A stretch of DNA of 64,000 nt from Isoetes taiwanensis (GCA_021234155.1 JAJEKV010000011.1:9341712-9405711); one strand, 5' to 3'. Counted from the first letter of the stretch, positions 11,600-24,140 are shown. The notes: generated by a model not told the origin, from the sequence alone. Numbers and translations are program-made.

Positions 11600-13020
11600 T
11601 ATCGTGCCCTACATTCTAAAAGAATCTCTTGAGAATACTCTAAATTCATAGATTCTAGATTCTACCAAGGTTCTCTGGAGATTTCGTGAGCATTCCTTTA
11701 AATTTTATAAGATTCCCTCTAGATTTCATTAAATTTCCCTAGATTCTCCAAGATTCTATGAAGATCCCCTTAGATCCCTTTAGATTTTATGAGATTGCCC
11801 TAGGTTCCCTTACATTACATGAGATTCAAAGAGATTCTATAAAGATTCCCTTAGATACTCTAAGATTTCATCAACATTTTCTTAGATTCTCTTAGATTTT
11901 ATGAAGATTCCTTTAGATCCCCCAGATTTTAAGAGATTCCATTAGGCTGGTAAATATTTTCCTAGATTCTCTTACATTTTATAAGATTTTCTTACATTCT
12001 ATTAGATTCCTTTGGATTCCTTTACATTCTAGAATTTTTTAGAACATTCTAAGACTTTCTGAAATATTCTAAGACTTTCAAAATATTCTAGAACTTTCTG
12101 GAAGTATTTCCCTAGATTTCCTTATATTTACATAGATTCCCCTACATTCTAGAACATTCTAAAACTTATTAGAACAATTTGGAACTTTCTGGAAGAATTT
12201 TCCTAGATCCCCCCTAGATTCTCTTACATTTTATAAGATTTTCTTACATTCTATTAGATTCCTCTAGATTCCTTTACATTCTAGAACTTTTTAGAACATT
12301 GTAAGACTTTCTGAAACATTCTAAGACTTTCAAAATATTCTAGAACTTTCTGTTACATTCACATAGATTCCCCTACATTCTAGAGCATTCTAAAACTTAT
12401 TAGAACAATTTGGAACTTTCTGGAAGAATTTTCCTAGATCCCCCCTAGATTCTCTTACATTTTATAAGGTTTTCTTACATTCTATTAGATTCTTCTGGAT
12501 TCCTTTACATTCTAGAACTTTTTAGAACATTGTAAGACTTTTTGAAACATTCTAAGACTTTCAAAATATTCTAGAACTTTCTGTTACATTCACATAGATT
12601 CCCCTACATTCTAGAGCATTCTAAAACTTATTAGAACAATTTGGAACTTTCTGGAAGAATTTTCCTAGACCCCCCCTAGATTCTCTTACATTTTATAAAA
12701 TTTTCTTACATTCTATTAGATTCTTCTGGATTCCTTTACATTCTAGAACTTTTTAGAACATTATAAGACTTTCTGAAACATTCTAAGATTTTCAAAATAT
12801 TCTAGAACTTTCTGGAAGTATTTCCCTAGATTTCCTTACATTCCCATAGATTCCCCTACATTCTAGAACATTCTAAAACTTAGTAGAACAATTTGGAACT
12901 CTTTGGAAGAATTTTTTTAGATCCCCCTTAGATTCTCTTATGTTCTAGAACTTTCTAGAAGATTCTAGAACTTTCTAGAGCCTTCCAGAACATTCTAGAA
13001 CTTTCTTGAACTAGTTAGAA
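11600..13020. repeat. AT-rich array of TTCTAGAA-type motifs, period about 231-253 bp
   Basis: Larger units begin with a CCTAGAT(C)n-like landmark near 11961, 12202, 12433, 12664 and 12917. Each is packed with 10-12 nt subunits such as ACATTCTAGAAC, AGACTTTCTGAA and AGATTCCTTT. The motif family is the alternating TTC/GAA pattern of heat-shock elements, perfect only in places. Confidence 0.8.
12941..13010. promoter_or_regulatory. Fourteen-unit heat-shock-element array
   Basis: Seven consecutive decamers all fit nnTTCnnGAA (12941-13010), with a single GAG in place of GAA at 12978-12980. This gives 14 alternating TTC/GAA half sites in one 5-bp phase; three are normally enough for heat-shock-factor binding. 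It could make the element or its neighbours heat-responsive, as in the ONSEN retrotransposon. It could also be a chance product of array evolution. Confidence 0.6.
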
Positions 13021-13096
13021 TGTTATAGTCTATTTTATCTTAATGGGAACATTACCCTTAAGTATATCCGAAACATAAATTATTTATGGAATTAAT

Positions 13097-13160
13097 GCTT
13101 GGTCTAGTGGTTAGAGTGGGGGGTTTGGGGGGTTGAGGACCAGGGTTCGAATCTCCCCAA
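13097..13160 (+). mobile_element. tRNA-derived SINE-like head
   Basis: GGTCTAGTGGTTAGAG (13101-13116) matches a tRNA A box, and GGGTTCGAATC (13143-13153) matches a B box at about the correct spacing. The acceptor stem is not maintained, so it is not a functional tRNA. It lies between the AT-rich and GATC-rich arrays. It may be a SINE relic or part of the repeat unit. Confidence 0.5.
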
Positions 13161-13195
13161 TAACATAAAAAATTTTAAAAGCCTTTCCTTAAGGG

Positions 13196-14455
13196 ACGAG
13201 CATTCAACATGAGCCTTAGGATCTTAGACTCGATCAACGATCAAGATCTCACCATATAAAAGCAATATGAGCCGTAGGATCTATTACATATAATTTCCAA
13301 AGCCACGTAGACCGTAAGATATGTGCCAACGTGAGTCTTAGGATCTCGGATCGACGGTCAGGATCAAGAGCAACCTGGGCCGTAGGATCGATTACATATA
13401 GTTTACAAACAAATTCCCAAGCCATCTGGGCCGTAGGATACGTCCCAAAGCCACGTGAGCCGTAGGATCTCGGATCAACGGTCGGATTCAATGGGACAAA
13501 CATACATATAAGCTACAAACTCACTCCCAAGCCATCTGGGCCGTAGGATACGTCCCAAAGCCCGTGAGCCGTAGGATCTCGGATCAACGGTCGGATTGAG
13601 CGTTACAAACATAAGAACATACATATGTTATAAGATATGTGCCAAGCAACGTGAGTCGTAGGATCTCGGATCGACGGTCAGGATCAAGAGCAACCTGGGT
13701 CGTAGGATCGATTACATATAGTTTACAAACAAATTTCCAAGCCATCTGAGCCGTAGGATACGTCCCAAAGCCACGTGAGCCGTAGGATCTCGGATCAACG
13801 GTCGGATTCAATGGGACAAACATACATATAAGCTACAAACTCACTCCCAAGCCATCTGGGCCGTAGGATACGTCCCAAAGCCACGTGAGCCGTAGGATCT
13901 CGGATCAACGGTCGGATTGAGCGTTACAAACATAAGAACATATAGATTACATATAGTTTACAAACAAATTCCCAAGCCATCTGGGCCGTAGGTTCAATGG
14001 GACAAACATACATATAAGCTACAAACTCACTCCCAAGCCATCTGGGCCGTAGGATACGTCCCAAAGCCACGTGAGCCGTAGGATCTCGGATCAACGGTCG
14101 GATTGAGCGTTACAAACATAAGAACATATATATGTTATATAAGATATGTGCCAAGCAACGTGAGTCGTAGGATCTCGGATCGACGGTCAGGATCAAGAGC
14201 AACCTGGGTCGTAGGATCGATTACATATAGTTTACAAACAAATTCCCAAGCCATCTGGGCCGTAGGATACGTCCCAAAGCCACGTGAGCCGCAGGATCTC
14301 GGATCAACGGTCGGATTCAATGGGACAAACATACATATAAGCTACAAACTCACTCCCAAGCCATCTGGGCCGTAGGATACGTCCCAAAGCCACGTGAGCC
14401 ATAGGATCTCGGATCAACGGTCGGATTGAGTGTTACAAACATAAGAACATATATA
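13196..14455. repeat. GATC-rich tandem array
   Basis: Repeats of AGCCGTAGGATCTCGGATC-type units alternate with AGCCATCTGGGCCGTAGGATAC and with spacers containing ATACATATAAGCTACAAAC. A higher-order period of about 325 bp is visible (13590 to 13917), followed by irregular copies. ORFs with a repeating MFVPLNPTVDPRS translation come from the array and are not genes. Confidence 0.85.
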
Positions 14456-14557
14456 TGTTATGATATATATATTTATTTTTTTAATTTTGTCCCCTGCTAT
14501 GAGAACTAATACCCTACCAACATGCGAAGATGTAGTTTATCTCAACAAGCTAGCTGG

Positions 14558-17500
14558 CTTAGGAAGCTAGCTGACAAAAAATCAGAATTTAAGTCCGTAC
14601 TATGCATTAATTTAATTTATTTAATGTCTTGCCTCCGCAAAAGCGGGCCTTGACTTCTAAGCGCCACAACGGGAGGAGTCTGGTCCAAACTCCATTCCGT
14701 CGGTTCCCGCTTGCTTGGCGTTCTCAAGCGCATGTGATTGACCACGCCCCAAGTGCAAAAGACCAAAACTTCGGCACCCAAAACGCGAAAACCCCGCTAG
14801 AACCCACGGCAACTCATAGGGTTTACGTTTCGAGGCTCTATGCTTGTCAGATTTGACTAGGACCTTGCGTCGTGTCTTGACGTAGAGGGGGTGTTGACGC
14901 CAGAGCACGGACCCTAAAAACCACCCGGAAGCAGCTTGCCCCAAAAGTCCTCTCCCGAAGGCCCTGGCGACGGACGGGCAACTTCCCCTCTCCGGAACCG
15001 TGATCTGTCTCTGCCAATGGACTCAGAACGTCAACATTGCCCTAGGGACCAAGTTTTGTGGCCAGAAGCCCACCCCTTCTCGAAGAAGCGCCAAACTATC
15101 TCATGTGCAACGCACTCGTAGTCAATTGGCCTAGGAGGTGGCTGCTGAATACTGCAATGTAGGGCGTAAGTGTTTCTTTCTTTTGCAAAACTGACCGTGT
15201 AACTTGGTCCCTAGGGTAATTTTGGCATTCCGGACGATGTGGCAAAGTCGGATCGGCATTTGAGCCTCCCGCCTAATGTCCGAACGACAAAACACTTTGG
15301 TTTCTACATCGCCGCTCGGGGACGCCAGCGGTTTGATATGTTCTCCGGACGGATGTTGGATTTTTTGGACCTTCTCGGACCAGGTTCCCGGAACAAAGGA
15401 TTCAACGGTCGGATCACGGAACCGAGATCCGAGAGTGCGGTCTTTAGCGTCGCCCCCGATGAAAGTTGCCAGAAAGGCTGCCTCGGGGAAGCTTTTTTGG
15501 GGCTCGCCTCCGGGGGTTCGGACTCTCCCCTCTAATGAGGAGGCCTTGCAAGGTCGGCCTTGTTTGACTTGGGCAAGTGTGCCGCCTCGGCTGCCCAACA
15601 ACAAAGCTGCCCGGACCGTTCTAGTGCAAACTATTTGATCTAAACCATATCCAAAATTTTTGAAGGTTGGCCTGTATGTTGGCGATGACTTAGGAAGCTA
15701 GCTGACAAAAATCAGAATTTAAGTCCGCACTATGCATTAATTACGAATTTATTTAATGTCTTGCTACATCGCAAAAGCGGCCCTTGACTTCTAACCGCCA
15801 CAACGGGAGGAGTACAGGTCCAAACTCCATTCCGTCGGTTCCCTTGCTTCGCGTTCTCAATCGCATGTGATCGGCCACGCCCCAAGTGCAAAAGACCAAA
15901 AACTTCGGCACCCAAAACGCAAAACCCCGCTAGAACACGGCAACTCATAGGGTTTACGTTTGAGGCTCTATCCTTGTCAGATTTGACTAGGACCTTGCGC
16001 CGTGTCTTGAGGTAGAGGGGGGTGTTGACGCCAGAGCACGGACCCTAAAACCACCCGGAAGCAGCTTGCCCCAAAATTCCTCTCCCGAAGGCCCTGGCGA
16101 CGGACGGGCAACTTCCCCTCTCCGGAACCGTGATCTGTCTCTCGCCAATGGACTCGAACGTCGACATTGCCCACAGGGGCCATGTTTTGTGGCCGAAGCC
16201 CACCCCTTTCGAAGAAGCCAAACTATCTCATGTGCAACACACTTCGTAGTCAATTGGCGTAGGAGGTGGTCACTTGACTACCGCAATGTAGGGCGTAAGT
16301 GTTTCTTTCTTTTGCAAAACCAACCGTGTAACTTGGTCCCTAGGGTAATTTTGGCATTCCGGACGATGTGGCGAAGTCGGATCGGCATTTCGGAGCCTCC
16401 GCAATGTCCGAACGACAAAACACTTTGGTTTCTACACCGCCGCCGCAGACGCGGCAGCGGTTTGATCTGTTCTCCCGGACGGATGATGGATTTTTTTTTT
16501 TGACCTTCGGACCAGGTTCCTGGAACAAAGGATTCAACGGCCGGATACGGAACCGAGATCCGGAGTGTGGTCTTTAGCGTCGCCCCCGCGGAGCGCTGAA
16601 AGGTGAAAGCTGCCTCGGGGAAGCTTTTTGGGGCTCGCCTCCCTGGGGTTCGGACTCTCCCCTCTAATGAGGAGGCCTTGCACCTGGTCCTGGCCTTGTT
16701 TGACTTGGGCAAGTGTAAATTTCGGCTGCCCAACAACAAAGCCGCCGGGACCGTTCTAGTGCAAACTATTTGATCTAAACCATATCCAAAATTTTTGAAA
16801 GTTGGCCTGTATGTTGGCGATGACTTAGGAAGCTAGCTGACAAAAAATCAGAATTTAAGTCCATACTATGCATTAATTACGAATTTACGAATGTCTTGCT
16901 ACTGCAAAAGCGGCCCTTGACTTCTAACTGCCACAACGGGAGGAGTACAGGTCCAAACTCCATTCCGTCAGTTCCCCTTGCTTCGCGTTCTCAACTGCAT
17001 GTGATCGGCCACGTCCCAAGTGCAAAAGACCAAAACTCGGCACCCAAAACGCAAACCCTGCTAGAACCTGGCAACTCATAGGGTTTACGTTTCGGAGGCT
17101 CTATCCTTGTCAGATTTGACTAGGACCTTGCGCCGTGTCTTGAGGTAGAGGGGGGGTGTTGACGCCAGAGCACGGACCCTAAAACCACCCGAAGCAAATT
17201 TTGCCCCAAAATTCTCTCCCAGAAGGCCCCGGCGACGGGACGGGCAACTTCCCCTCTCCGAACCGTGATCTATCTCGCCAATGGACTCTGAACGTCGACA
17301 TTGCCCTAGGGACCAAGTTTTGTGGCGAAGCCCACCCCTTCTCGGAAGAAGCGCCAAACTATCTCATGTGCAACACACTCGTGAGTCAATTGGCCTAGGA
17401 GGTGGCTGGCGAAACACCGCAATGTAGGGCGTAAGTGTTTCTTTTAACGGCCGTGTAACTTGGTCCCTAGGGTAATTTTGGCATTCGGACGATGTGGAAG

Positions 17501-20500
17501 TCGGATCGGCATTTCGAACCTCCGCAATGTCCGAACGACAAAACACTTTGTTTTCTACATCGCCGCCGCAGAACGGGGCGGCGGTTTGATATGTTCTCCC
17601 GGACGGATGTTGGATTTTTTTGGACCTTCTCGGACCAGGTTCCTGGAACAAAGGATTCAACGGTCGGATACGGGAACCGAGATCCGGAAGTGTGGTCTTT
17701 AGCGTACACCCCCCCGGCGGAGCGCTGCCAGGAAAGGCTGCCTCGGGAAGCTTTTTGGGGCTCGCCTCCTGGGGTTCGGACTCTCCCCTCTAATGAGGAG
17801 GCCTTGCAAGGTCCTGGCCTTGTTTGACTTGGGCAAGTGTGCCAGCTCGGCTGCCCAACAACAGGCTGCCCGGACTGTTCTAGTGCAAACTATTTGATCT
17901 AAACCTTATCCAAAATTTTTGAAAGTTGGCCTGTATGTTGGCGATGACTTAGGAAGCTAGCTGACAAAAAATCAGAATTTAAGTCCGTACTATGCATTAA
18001 TTACGAATTTACTTAATGTCTTACTACCGCAAAAGCTGCCCTTGACTTCTAAGCGCCACAACGGAGGAGTACATGTCCAAACTCCATTCCGTCAGTCCCC
18101 TTGCTTCGGCTCAATCGCATGTGATCGGCCACGCCCCAAGTGCAAAAGACCAAAACTTCGGCACCCAAAACGCAAAACCCCCGCTAGAACCCGGCAACTC
18201 ATAGGGTTTACATTTGAGGCTCTATCCTTGTCGATTTGACTAGGACCTTGCGCCGCGGTCTTGAGGTAGAGGGGGGGTGTTGACGCCGTGAGCACGGACC
18301 CTAAAAACTGGGAAGCGACTTGCCCCAAAATTCCTCTCCCGAAGGCCCCGGGCGACGGGACGGGCAATTTCCCTCTCCGGAACAAGTGATCTGTCTCTCG
18401 CCAATGGACTTCGTAACGTCGACATTGCCCTAGGGACCAAGTTTTTTGTGGCCGAAGCCCACCCCTTCTCGAAGAAGCGTAAACTATCTCATGTGCAACA
18501 CACTCGTAGTCAATTGGCCTAGGAGGTGGCTGGCTGAATCACCGCAATGTAGGGCGTAAGTGTTTCTTTCTTTTGCAAAACCAACCGTGTAACTTGGTCC
18601 CTAGGGTAATTTTGGCATTAGGACGATGTGACGAAGTCGGATCGGCATTTGAACCTCCGCAATGTCCGAACGACAAAACACTTTGGTTTCTACAATCGCC
18701 GCCCGCAGACGCTTCGCGGTTTGATATGTTCTCCGGACGGATGTTGGATTTTTGGACCTTTCGGACCAGGTTCCCGGAACAAAGGATTCAACGGTCGGAC
18801 ACGGAACCGAGATCCGGGAGTGTGGTCTTTAGCGTCGACGCCCGGTGGGCTTGGCCGCCAGAAAGGCTGCCTCGGGAAGCTTTTTGGGGCTCGCCTCCCC
18901 GGGTTGGGACTCTCCCCTCTAATGAGGAGGCCTTGCACGGTCCTGGCCTTGTTTGACTTGGGGCAAGTGTGCCATTTTCGGCTGCCCAACAACAAAGCTG
19001 CCCGGACCGTTCTAGTGCAAACTATTTGATCTAAACCATATCCAAAATTTTTGAAAGTTGGCTGTATGTTGGCGATGACTTAGGAAGCTAGCCGACAAAA
19101 AATCAGAATTTAAGTCCGCACTATGCATTAATTACTTAATTTCTTAATGTCTTGCTACAAAGAAAAGCGGCCCTTGACTTCTAACCGCCACAACGGGAGG
19201 AGTACAGTCCAAACTCTATTAGTCGGGTTCCCTTGCTTCGCGTTCTCAACTGCATGTGATCGGGCCACGCCCCAAGTGCAAAAGACCAAAACTTCGGCAC
19301 CCAAAACGCAAACACCGCTAGAACCCGCAACTCATAGGGTTTACGTTTCGGAGGCTCTATCCTTGTCAGATTTGACTAGGACCTTGCGCCGTGTCTTGAG
19401 GTAGAGGGGGGGTGTTGACGCCAGAGCACGGACCCTAAAAACCACCCGGAAGCAGCTTGCCCCAAAATTCCTCTCCCGAAGGCCCTGGCGACGGACGGGC
19501 AACTTCCCCTCTCCGGAACCGTGATCTGTCTCTGCCAATGGACTCAGAACGTCGACATTGCCCTAGGGACCAAGTTTTGTGGCCAGAAGCCCACCCCTTC
19601 TCGAAGAAGCGCCAAACTATCTCATGTGCAACACACTCGTAGTCAATTGGCCTAGGAGGTGGCTGCTGAATACTGCAATGTAGGGCGTAAGTGTTTCTTT
19701 CTTTTGCAAAACTGACCGTGTAACTTGGTCCCTAGGGTAATTTTGGCATTCCGGACGATGTGGCGAAGTCGGATCGGCATTTCGGAGCCTCCGCAATGTC
19801 CGAACGACAAAACACTTTGGTTTCTACACTATCGCCCGCAGGACGCTTCGCGGTTTGATATGTTCTCCCGGACGGATGTTGGATTTTTTTGGACCTTCTC
19901 GGACCAGGTTCCTGGAACAAAGGATTCAACGGTCGGATACGGGAACCGAGATCCGGAAGTGTGGTCTTTAGCGTACACCCCCCCGGCGGAGCGCTGCCAG
20001 GAAAGGCTGCCTCGGGAAGCTTTTTGGGGCTCGCCTCCTGGGGTTCGGACTCTCCCCTCTAATGAGGAGGCCTTGCAAGGTCCTGGCCTTGTTTGACTTG
20101 GGCAAGTGTGCCAGCTCGGCTGCCCAACAACAGGCTGCCCGGACTGTTCTAGTGCAAACTATTTGATCTAAACCTTATCCAAAATTTTTGAAAGTTGGCC
20201 TGTATGTTGGCGATGACTTAGGAAGCTAGCTGACAAAAAATCAGAATTTAAGTCCGTACCATGCATTAATTATAAATTTATTTAATGTCTTGCTATCGCA
20301 AAAGCGCTGCCCTTGACTTCTAACCGCCATAACGGGAGGAGTATTGTGGTCCAAACTCCATTCCGTCGGTTCCCCTTGCTTCGGCGTTCTCAATCGCATG
20401 TGATCGCCACGCCCCAAGTGCAAAAAGACCAAAACTTCTAAGACCCAAAACGCAAAACCCCGCTAGAACCCTCGCAACTCATAGGGTTTACGCCGGAGGC

Positions 20501-21523
20501 TCCATCCTTGTCGATTTGACTAGGACCTTGGCGCCGCGGTCTTGAGGTAGAGGGGGTGTTGACGCCGTGAGCACGGACCCTAAAACCACCCGGAAGCAGC
20601 TTGCCCCAAAATTCCTCTCGGAGGCCCCGGGCGACGGGCCGGGCAACTTCCCCTCTCCCGAACCGTGATCTGTCTCGCCAATGGACTCGAACGCCGACAT
20701 TGCCCTAGGGACCAAGTTTTGTGGCCGTAAGCCCACCCCTTCTCGAAGAAGCCAAACTATCTCATGTGCAACACACTCGTAGTCAATTGGCCTAGGAGGT
20801 GGTCAGGAGAACACCGCAATGTAGGGTTGGCTTTGTAAGTTGGCAATGACTTAGGAAGCTAGCTGACAAAAATCAGAATTTAAGTCCGTCTTTATGCATT
20901 AATTCTTAATTGCATTTAATGTCTTGCTACGCAAAAGCTGCCCTTGACTTCTAACCGTGCGGGAGGAGTATGTGTCCAAACTCCATTCCGCCGGGTTCCC
21001 CTTGGCATTCTCAATCGCATGTGATCGGCCACGCCCCCAAGTGCAAAAAGATTTTTTTCGGCACCCAAAACGCAAACCCCCGCTAGAACCCTCGCAACTC
21101 ATAGGGTTTACGCCGAGGCTCTATCCTTGTCGATTTGACTAGGACCTTGCGCCGCGGTCTTGAGGTAGAGGGGGGGGGTGTTGACGCCGTGAGCACGGAC
21201 CCTAAAACCACCCGAAGCATTTTGCCCCAAAATTCCTCTCCGAAGGCCCCGGCGACGGACGGGCAACTTCCCTCTCCGGAACCGGTGATCTGCCTCTCGC
21301 CAATGGACTCGTAACGCCGACATTGCCCTAGGGACCAAGTTTTGTGGCCGTAAGCCCACCCCTTCGAAGAAGCGTTTAAACTATCTCATGTGCAACACAC
21401 TCGTAGTCAATTGGCCTAGGAGGTGGCTGCTGAATACTGCAATGTAGGGCGTAAGTGTTTCTTTCTTTTGCAAAACTGACCGTGTAACTTAGTCCATAGG
21501 GTAATTTTGGCATTCCAAACGAT
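14558..21523. repeat. 1.13-kb satellite, five full and two partial copies
   Basis: The landmark CTTAGGAAGCTAGCTGAC (one substitution in the 19079 copy) recurs at 14558, 15689, 16824, 17948, 19079, 20217 and 20850, giving periods of 1131, 1135, 1124, 1131, 1138 and 633 bp. The last interval is a deleted copy, and the final copy merges into the right subterminal repeats near 21523. The copies are CpG-rich and differ by many small indels at GC-rich spots. All ORFs inside repeat with the unit in shifting frames and show no family signature. It appears to have expanded inside the CACTA element. Confidence 0.9.
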
Positions 21524-22043
21524 AAACGATAAGCGACGTTGTTTACGTGGGCTCTCTCTGGCCGACAATAGCGTGGCGCGGACGATGCCGCCACGCCGGG
21601 GCAAAACCGGCCGCCCGCCGATATTCTAGGCGCCGTTTAACGACGCCATGTCGACGTGGCGGGACACTTTGGCGTACCGCATGTCGGCAAAGTTTTGGCC
21701 GACCGATTTTTAGTCGCCGCTCAACGACGCCATGTCGACGATGGCGTAACACGGCATGCGCGTTACCTGGCATGTCGCCAGCCACGCGGCCGGATGTGCC
21801 ACGCCGATCCACGGAGACGACGTTAAACAACGTTTTGTGCACGCGGGCACGACACGCACGCGCTTGCCGCCTTGGCAGCCAGCACCATGCCACGCAGCCA
21901 ATCCGACACGCCAGCCCCGAGAAACGCCGTTGAACGACGCCGAACGACGTTGTCGCCGTTGAACGACGATGTCGCCGATATTCGACAACGACGCCGTTCT
22001 TCGACGCCGCGACGCCGTTGGACGCCGACTATCCCTTGTAGTG
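21524..22043. repeat. Right subterminal repeats and terminus of the CACTA element
   Basis: Dense GACGCCGTT, AACGACGCC and ACGCCGTTGAACGACG units run up to the terminus at 22036-22043 (TTGTAGTG). They mirror the left-end motifs in the other orientation. ORFs on both strands here are repeat-derived. Confidence 0.8.
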
Positions 22044-22340
22044 CTTCTTGGTGTGAGTGTTTTGACCGATCCATCTTATCATGTATTATGCAAAGGTGAC
22101 TTTTCTCGGGCTTAACGATGTGATAATGCACGCCAATGCTAATATTGACTTCTACAGAACGCTTGTTCCAACATATGTGCCCGCCGATTGAATTGAAAGG
22201 TTGCGCCTCTCCCTTGTATCTTTTGTTCTTTCCAATTTCTCGCTGATGACTATACATATGTTACACTTGGAGAATCTTTGTATTTTTGCTATGCCGACGC
22301 CCTGAAACTCTTTCTTCCAAATATTGTAAAAAGAGGGCAA
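22044..22340 (-). pseudogene. DUF7869-like transposon protein, upstream part, broken
   Basis: This continues the gene at 4205-5701 across the CACTA insertion. Reading from 22340 down it has FYNIWKKEFQGVGIAKI, then RFSKCNICIVISEKLERT and, in a shifted frame, HIVKPEKSHLCIIHDKMDRSK. This is the pattern preceding the catalytic-looking core in DUF7869 proteins, with Cys pairs typical of the family. The CACTA element entered only about 15 nt after the DKMDRSK codons. A 1-nt slip in an A-run just before the junction is needed to join the two halves in frame. Sequence further upstream (22340-22830) is too decayed to assign. Confidence 0.7.
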
Positions 22341-22841
22341 GGTTACACTCTTTCCTCGTCAATTCTTCCACCACGCAAGCACTTACTTCCTTATGTATGC
22401 TCTTCTTATTAAGAATGGAAGGAAGTTTGCTAACATTCTCCCTTATATCATCCTTCCCTTTTTGCTTCTATGTGGAATGCTCTCCTCGCATTCTCACTAA
22501 TGAAGGTATCAAGCACACTTTTCAGTAGCTAGTGTCACGCATCTAGGCTTCTTAGAGCCTCAGATACCATGCTCCGCCGCTTTTCCACCTAACTCGAACC
22601 TCTTCCTCCAACTATAAAACGTAGACTGAGCAACTCCTAAAGCCACGCGCCATGCGAATTGATAGCACTCCACCCGAGACCATTACTTTCGGCCTCGACC
22701 CGCCAGTATAAGTTACACTCAACACATCAAAAACAAGCGTAATCGCACCGCTTTTGATTGAGAATAAAATTCTTTTCTTAAGGCACATACTTGCTCTCGG
22801 CCAGTTTTTTTTGACACATTCGTCCTGCAAAGATGTTGATT

Positions 22842-23787
22842 TTAGAGCACTCTTGATTGACTTGGAAGCATCATCCTCTCCTCCTTGCTATCCCCCTTTG
22901 GTTCCCTCCTGACCCGCTTCACATATGTATATTTCCTTTTCCTCTTGAATTGCTTCTCAACATCAGCTTCCAAGCACTCAACTTCTAAGTCATCCTGTTC
23001 GAGAGCAGCTCGAGCTTGTAAATGTTGTGAAACTGTCCTACCATCATGAAGCAAAACATCATGGGTCTCCCAGGTTACTAGACTGTTAGCTATAGGCCTC
23101 TCAGCACAAGCATGCCATGACCTGATATTTTGGTTTCCTGTCGGATCTATTATGTTACCCACTGAAAGCCAGACCTTTGATACACCCAAGAACTCATCGT
23201 CTATAGCATCCTGAGGATCACTAAAGACTATATTCACCTCCGAATATTTAGATCCAATGCAGGAGTGAAGAATGTGGCATGGCAAACCTAGTAGATCTGT
23301 TCTGGAGTAGTAGACTATCTCATCTTCAGGCTTAAACAACTTGAGACCAAGACGGGCAGCTAGATTCTCATGACCTCCAATCTCCTCTACTATCTCGTCT
23401 TCTTCATTTGTTGCTGTGTTGCTTGGTTCACCATAGTGAGCAGCGAAACAGAGGTCCGGCGGGCTACTGACAGATGGACTACTAGATGAATCCTCTTCTG
23501 AAGAGGGCAAACTGAGGGATCTCGAAGACGTATCTTCACTTGAGGGGCACTCATTTTGTTTTACATCCCTCATAGGCCACTGAATGAATGTGCCTACTGC
23601 TTCACCAATGTTATCTGCCCCTCCGCAGGGGACTGGAAGCTCGGTCGATAGGATCACGGACTCCGTGACCTCAATTGCTACATTTGAAGGATCTATTTCC
23701 TTCCCATGAAGAGTGGTTCTATTCAAAATATGTCCCCGGGCAACAATTGTCCTTCCGACGAATAGGTTGTACAGGGGAAAATTGAAC
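22842..23787 (-). pseudogene. DUF8039-like transposon-associated protein fragment
   Basis: An open stretch of about 315 codons. It starts after a likely acceptor at 23788 (TTGAAACAG) with YNLFVGRTIVARGHIL, then HGKEIDPSNVAIEVTE and GEAVGTFIQWPMRDV. The VG-I/AVARG, Val-rich strand and EAVGTF-WP pattern is the domain found in plant CACTA-type ORFs (DUF8039, by my recollection). A Ser/Glu-rich linker, a second conserved stretch (SWHACAERPIANSLVTWE) and a Lys/Arg-rich end follow. The upstream exon is missing, because GGCGCC-rich DNA begins at 23861. It may belong to the same original transposon as the DUF7869-like gene. Confidence 0.55.
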
Positions 23788-23860
23788 CTGTTTCAACCAA
23801 GCAAGGCGACACTTTTTAGAACATATTAATTAGACGAAAAGTAAGCCATAAATAAGCAAA

Positions 23861-24140
23861 AATGGCGCCATTTAGTACAATGGACAGAATTTTGGTCTAA
23901 ATTTGGAGCTAATGGCGCCATGGCAGTCATAGGTGTGAATTTGGAGCTAAATGGCGCCATGGCGCCATTTGATCCAAATGTTCACCGTTTCGACCAAATG
24001 GCGCCATGGCACCATTTAGCTCCAAATTTAGACCATTTCAACCTGCACCATTTTCAACCGAATGGCGTTATAGCGCCATTTAGACCAATACACCATTTTA
24101 AGGGTATTTGGAATAGAATGGCGCCCTGGCGCCATTTGAC
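23861..24140. repeat. ATGGCGCCAT palindrome cluster
   Basis: Six or more copies of ATGGCGCCAT-type palindromes occur, the clearest being a 22-bp perfect palindrome at 23949-23970 built from two overlapping copies. Flanking arms such as TTTGGAGCTAAAT and its reverse are also inverted, giving several possible larger hairpins. It lies upstream of the ParB-like gene. Confidence 0.8.

Larger units (their letters stand above)
5702..22043. mobile_element. CACTA (En/Spm) DNA transposon, 16.3 kb, no visible transposase
   Basis: The left end reads CACTACAAAATTAAAGCCC. The right end, on the minus strand, reads CACTACAAGGGATAGTCGG. It is bounded by CTT duplications and inserted in the DUF7869-like gene. 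Both ends carry dense subterminal repeats rich in GTCGTTTAACGACG-like motifs (5719-6110 and 21524-22035), the usual binding region for a CACTA transposase. I find no long ORF and no TNP2-like motifs inside, so it looks non-autonomous. The interior is made of arrays: a 230-bp AT-rich repeat, a GATC-rich repeat and a 1.13-kb satellite. It probably grew by array expansion and needs a transposase supplied from elsewhere. Confidence 0.88.

Noticed and set aside
13097-13160. Functional tRNA gene
   Set aside because: A and B boxes are present but acceptor and anticodon stems do not pair.
13249-14375. Repeated ORFs beginning MFVPLNPTVDPRS
   Set aside because: They follow the GATC-rich array unit and change frame with it.
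14629-21933. Many 60-150 aa ORFs on both strands
   Set aside because: Products of the satellite and of the CpG-rich subterminal repeats; no copy keeps one frame.
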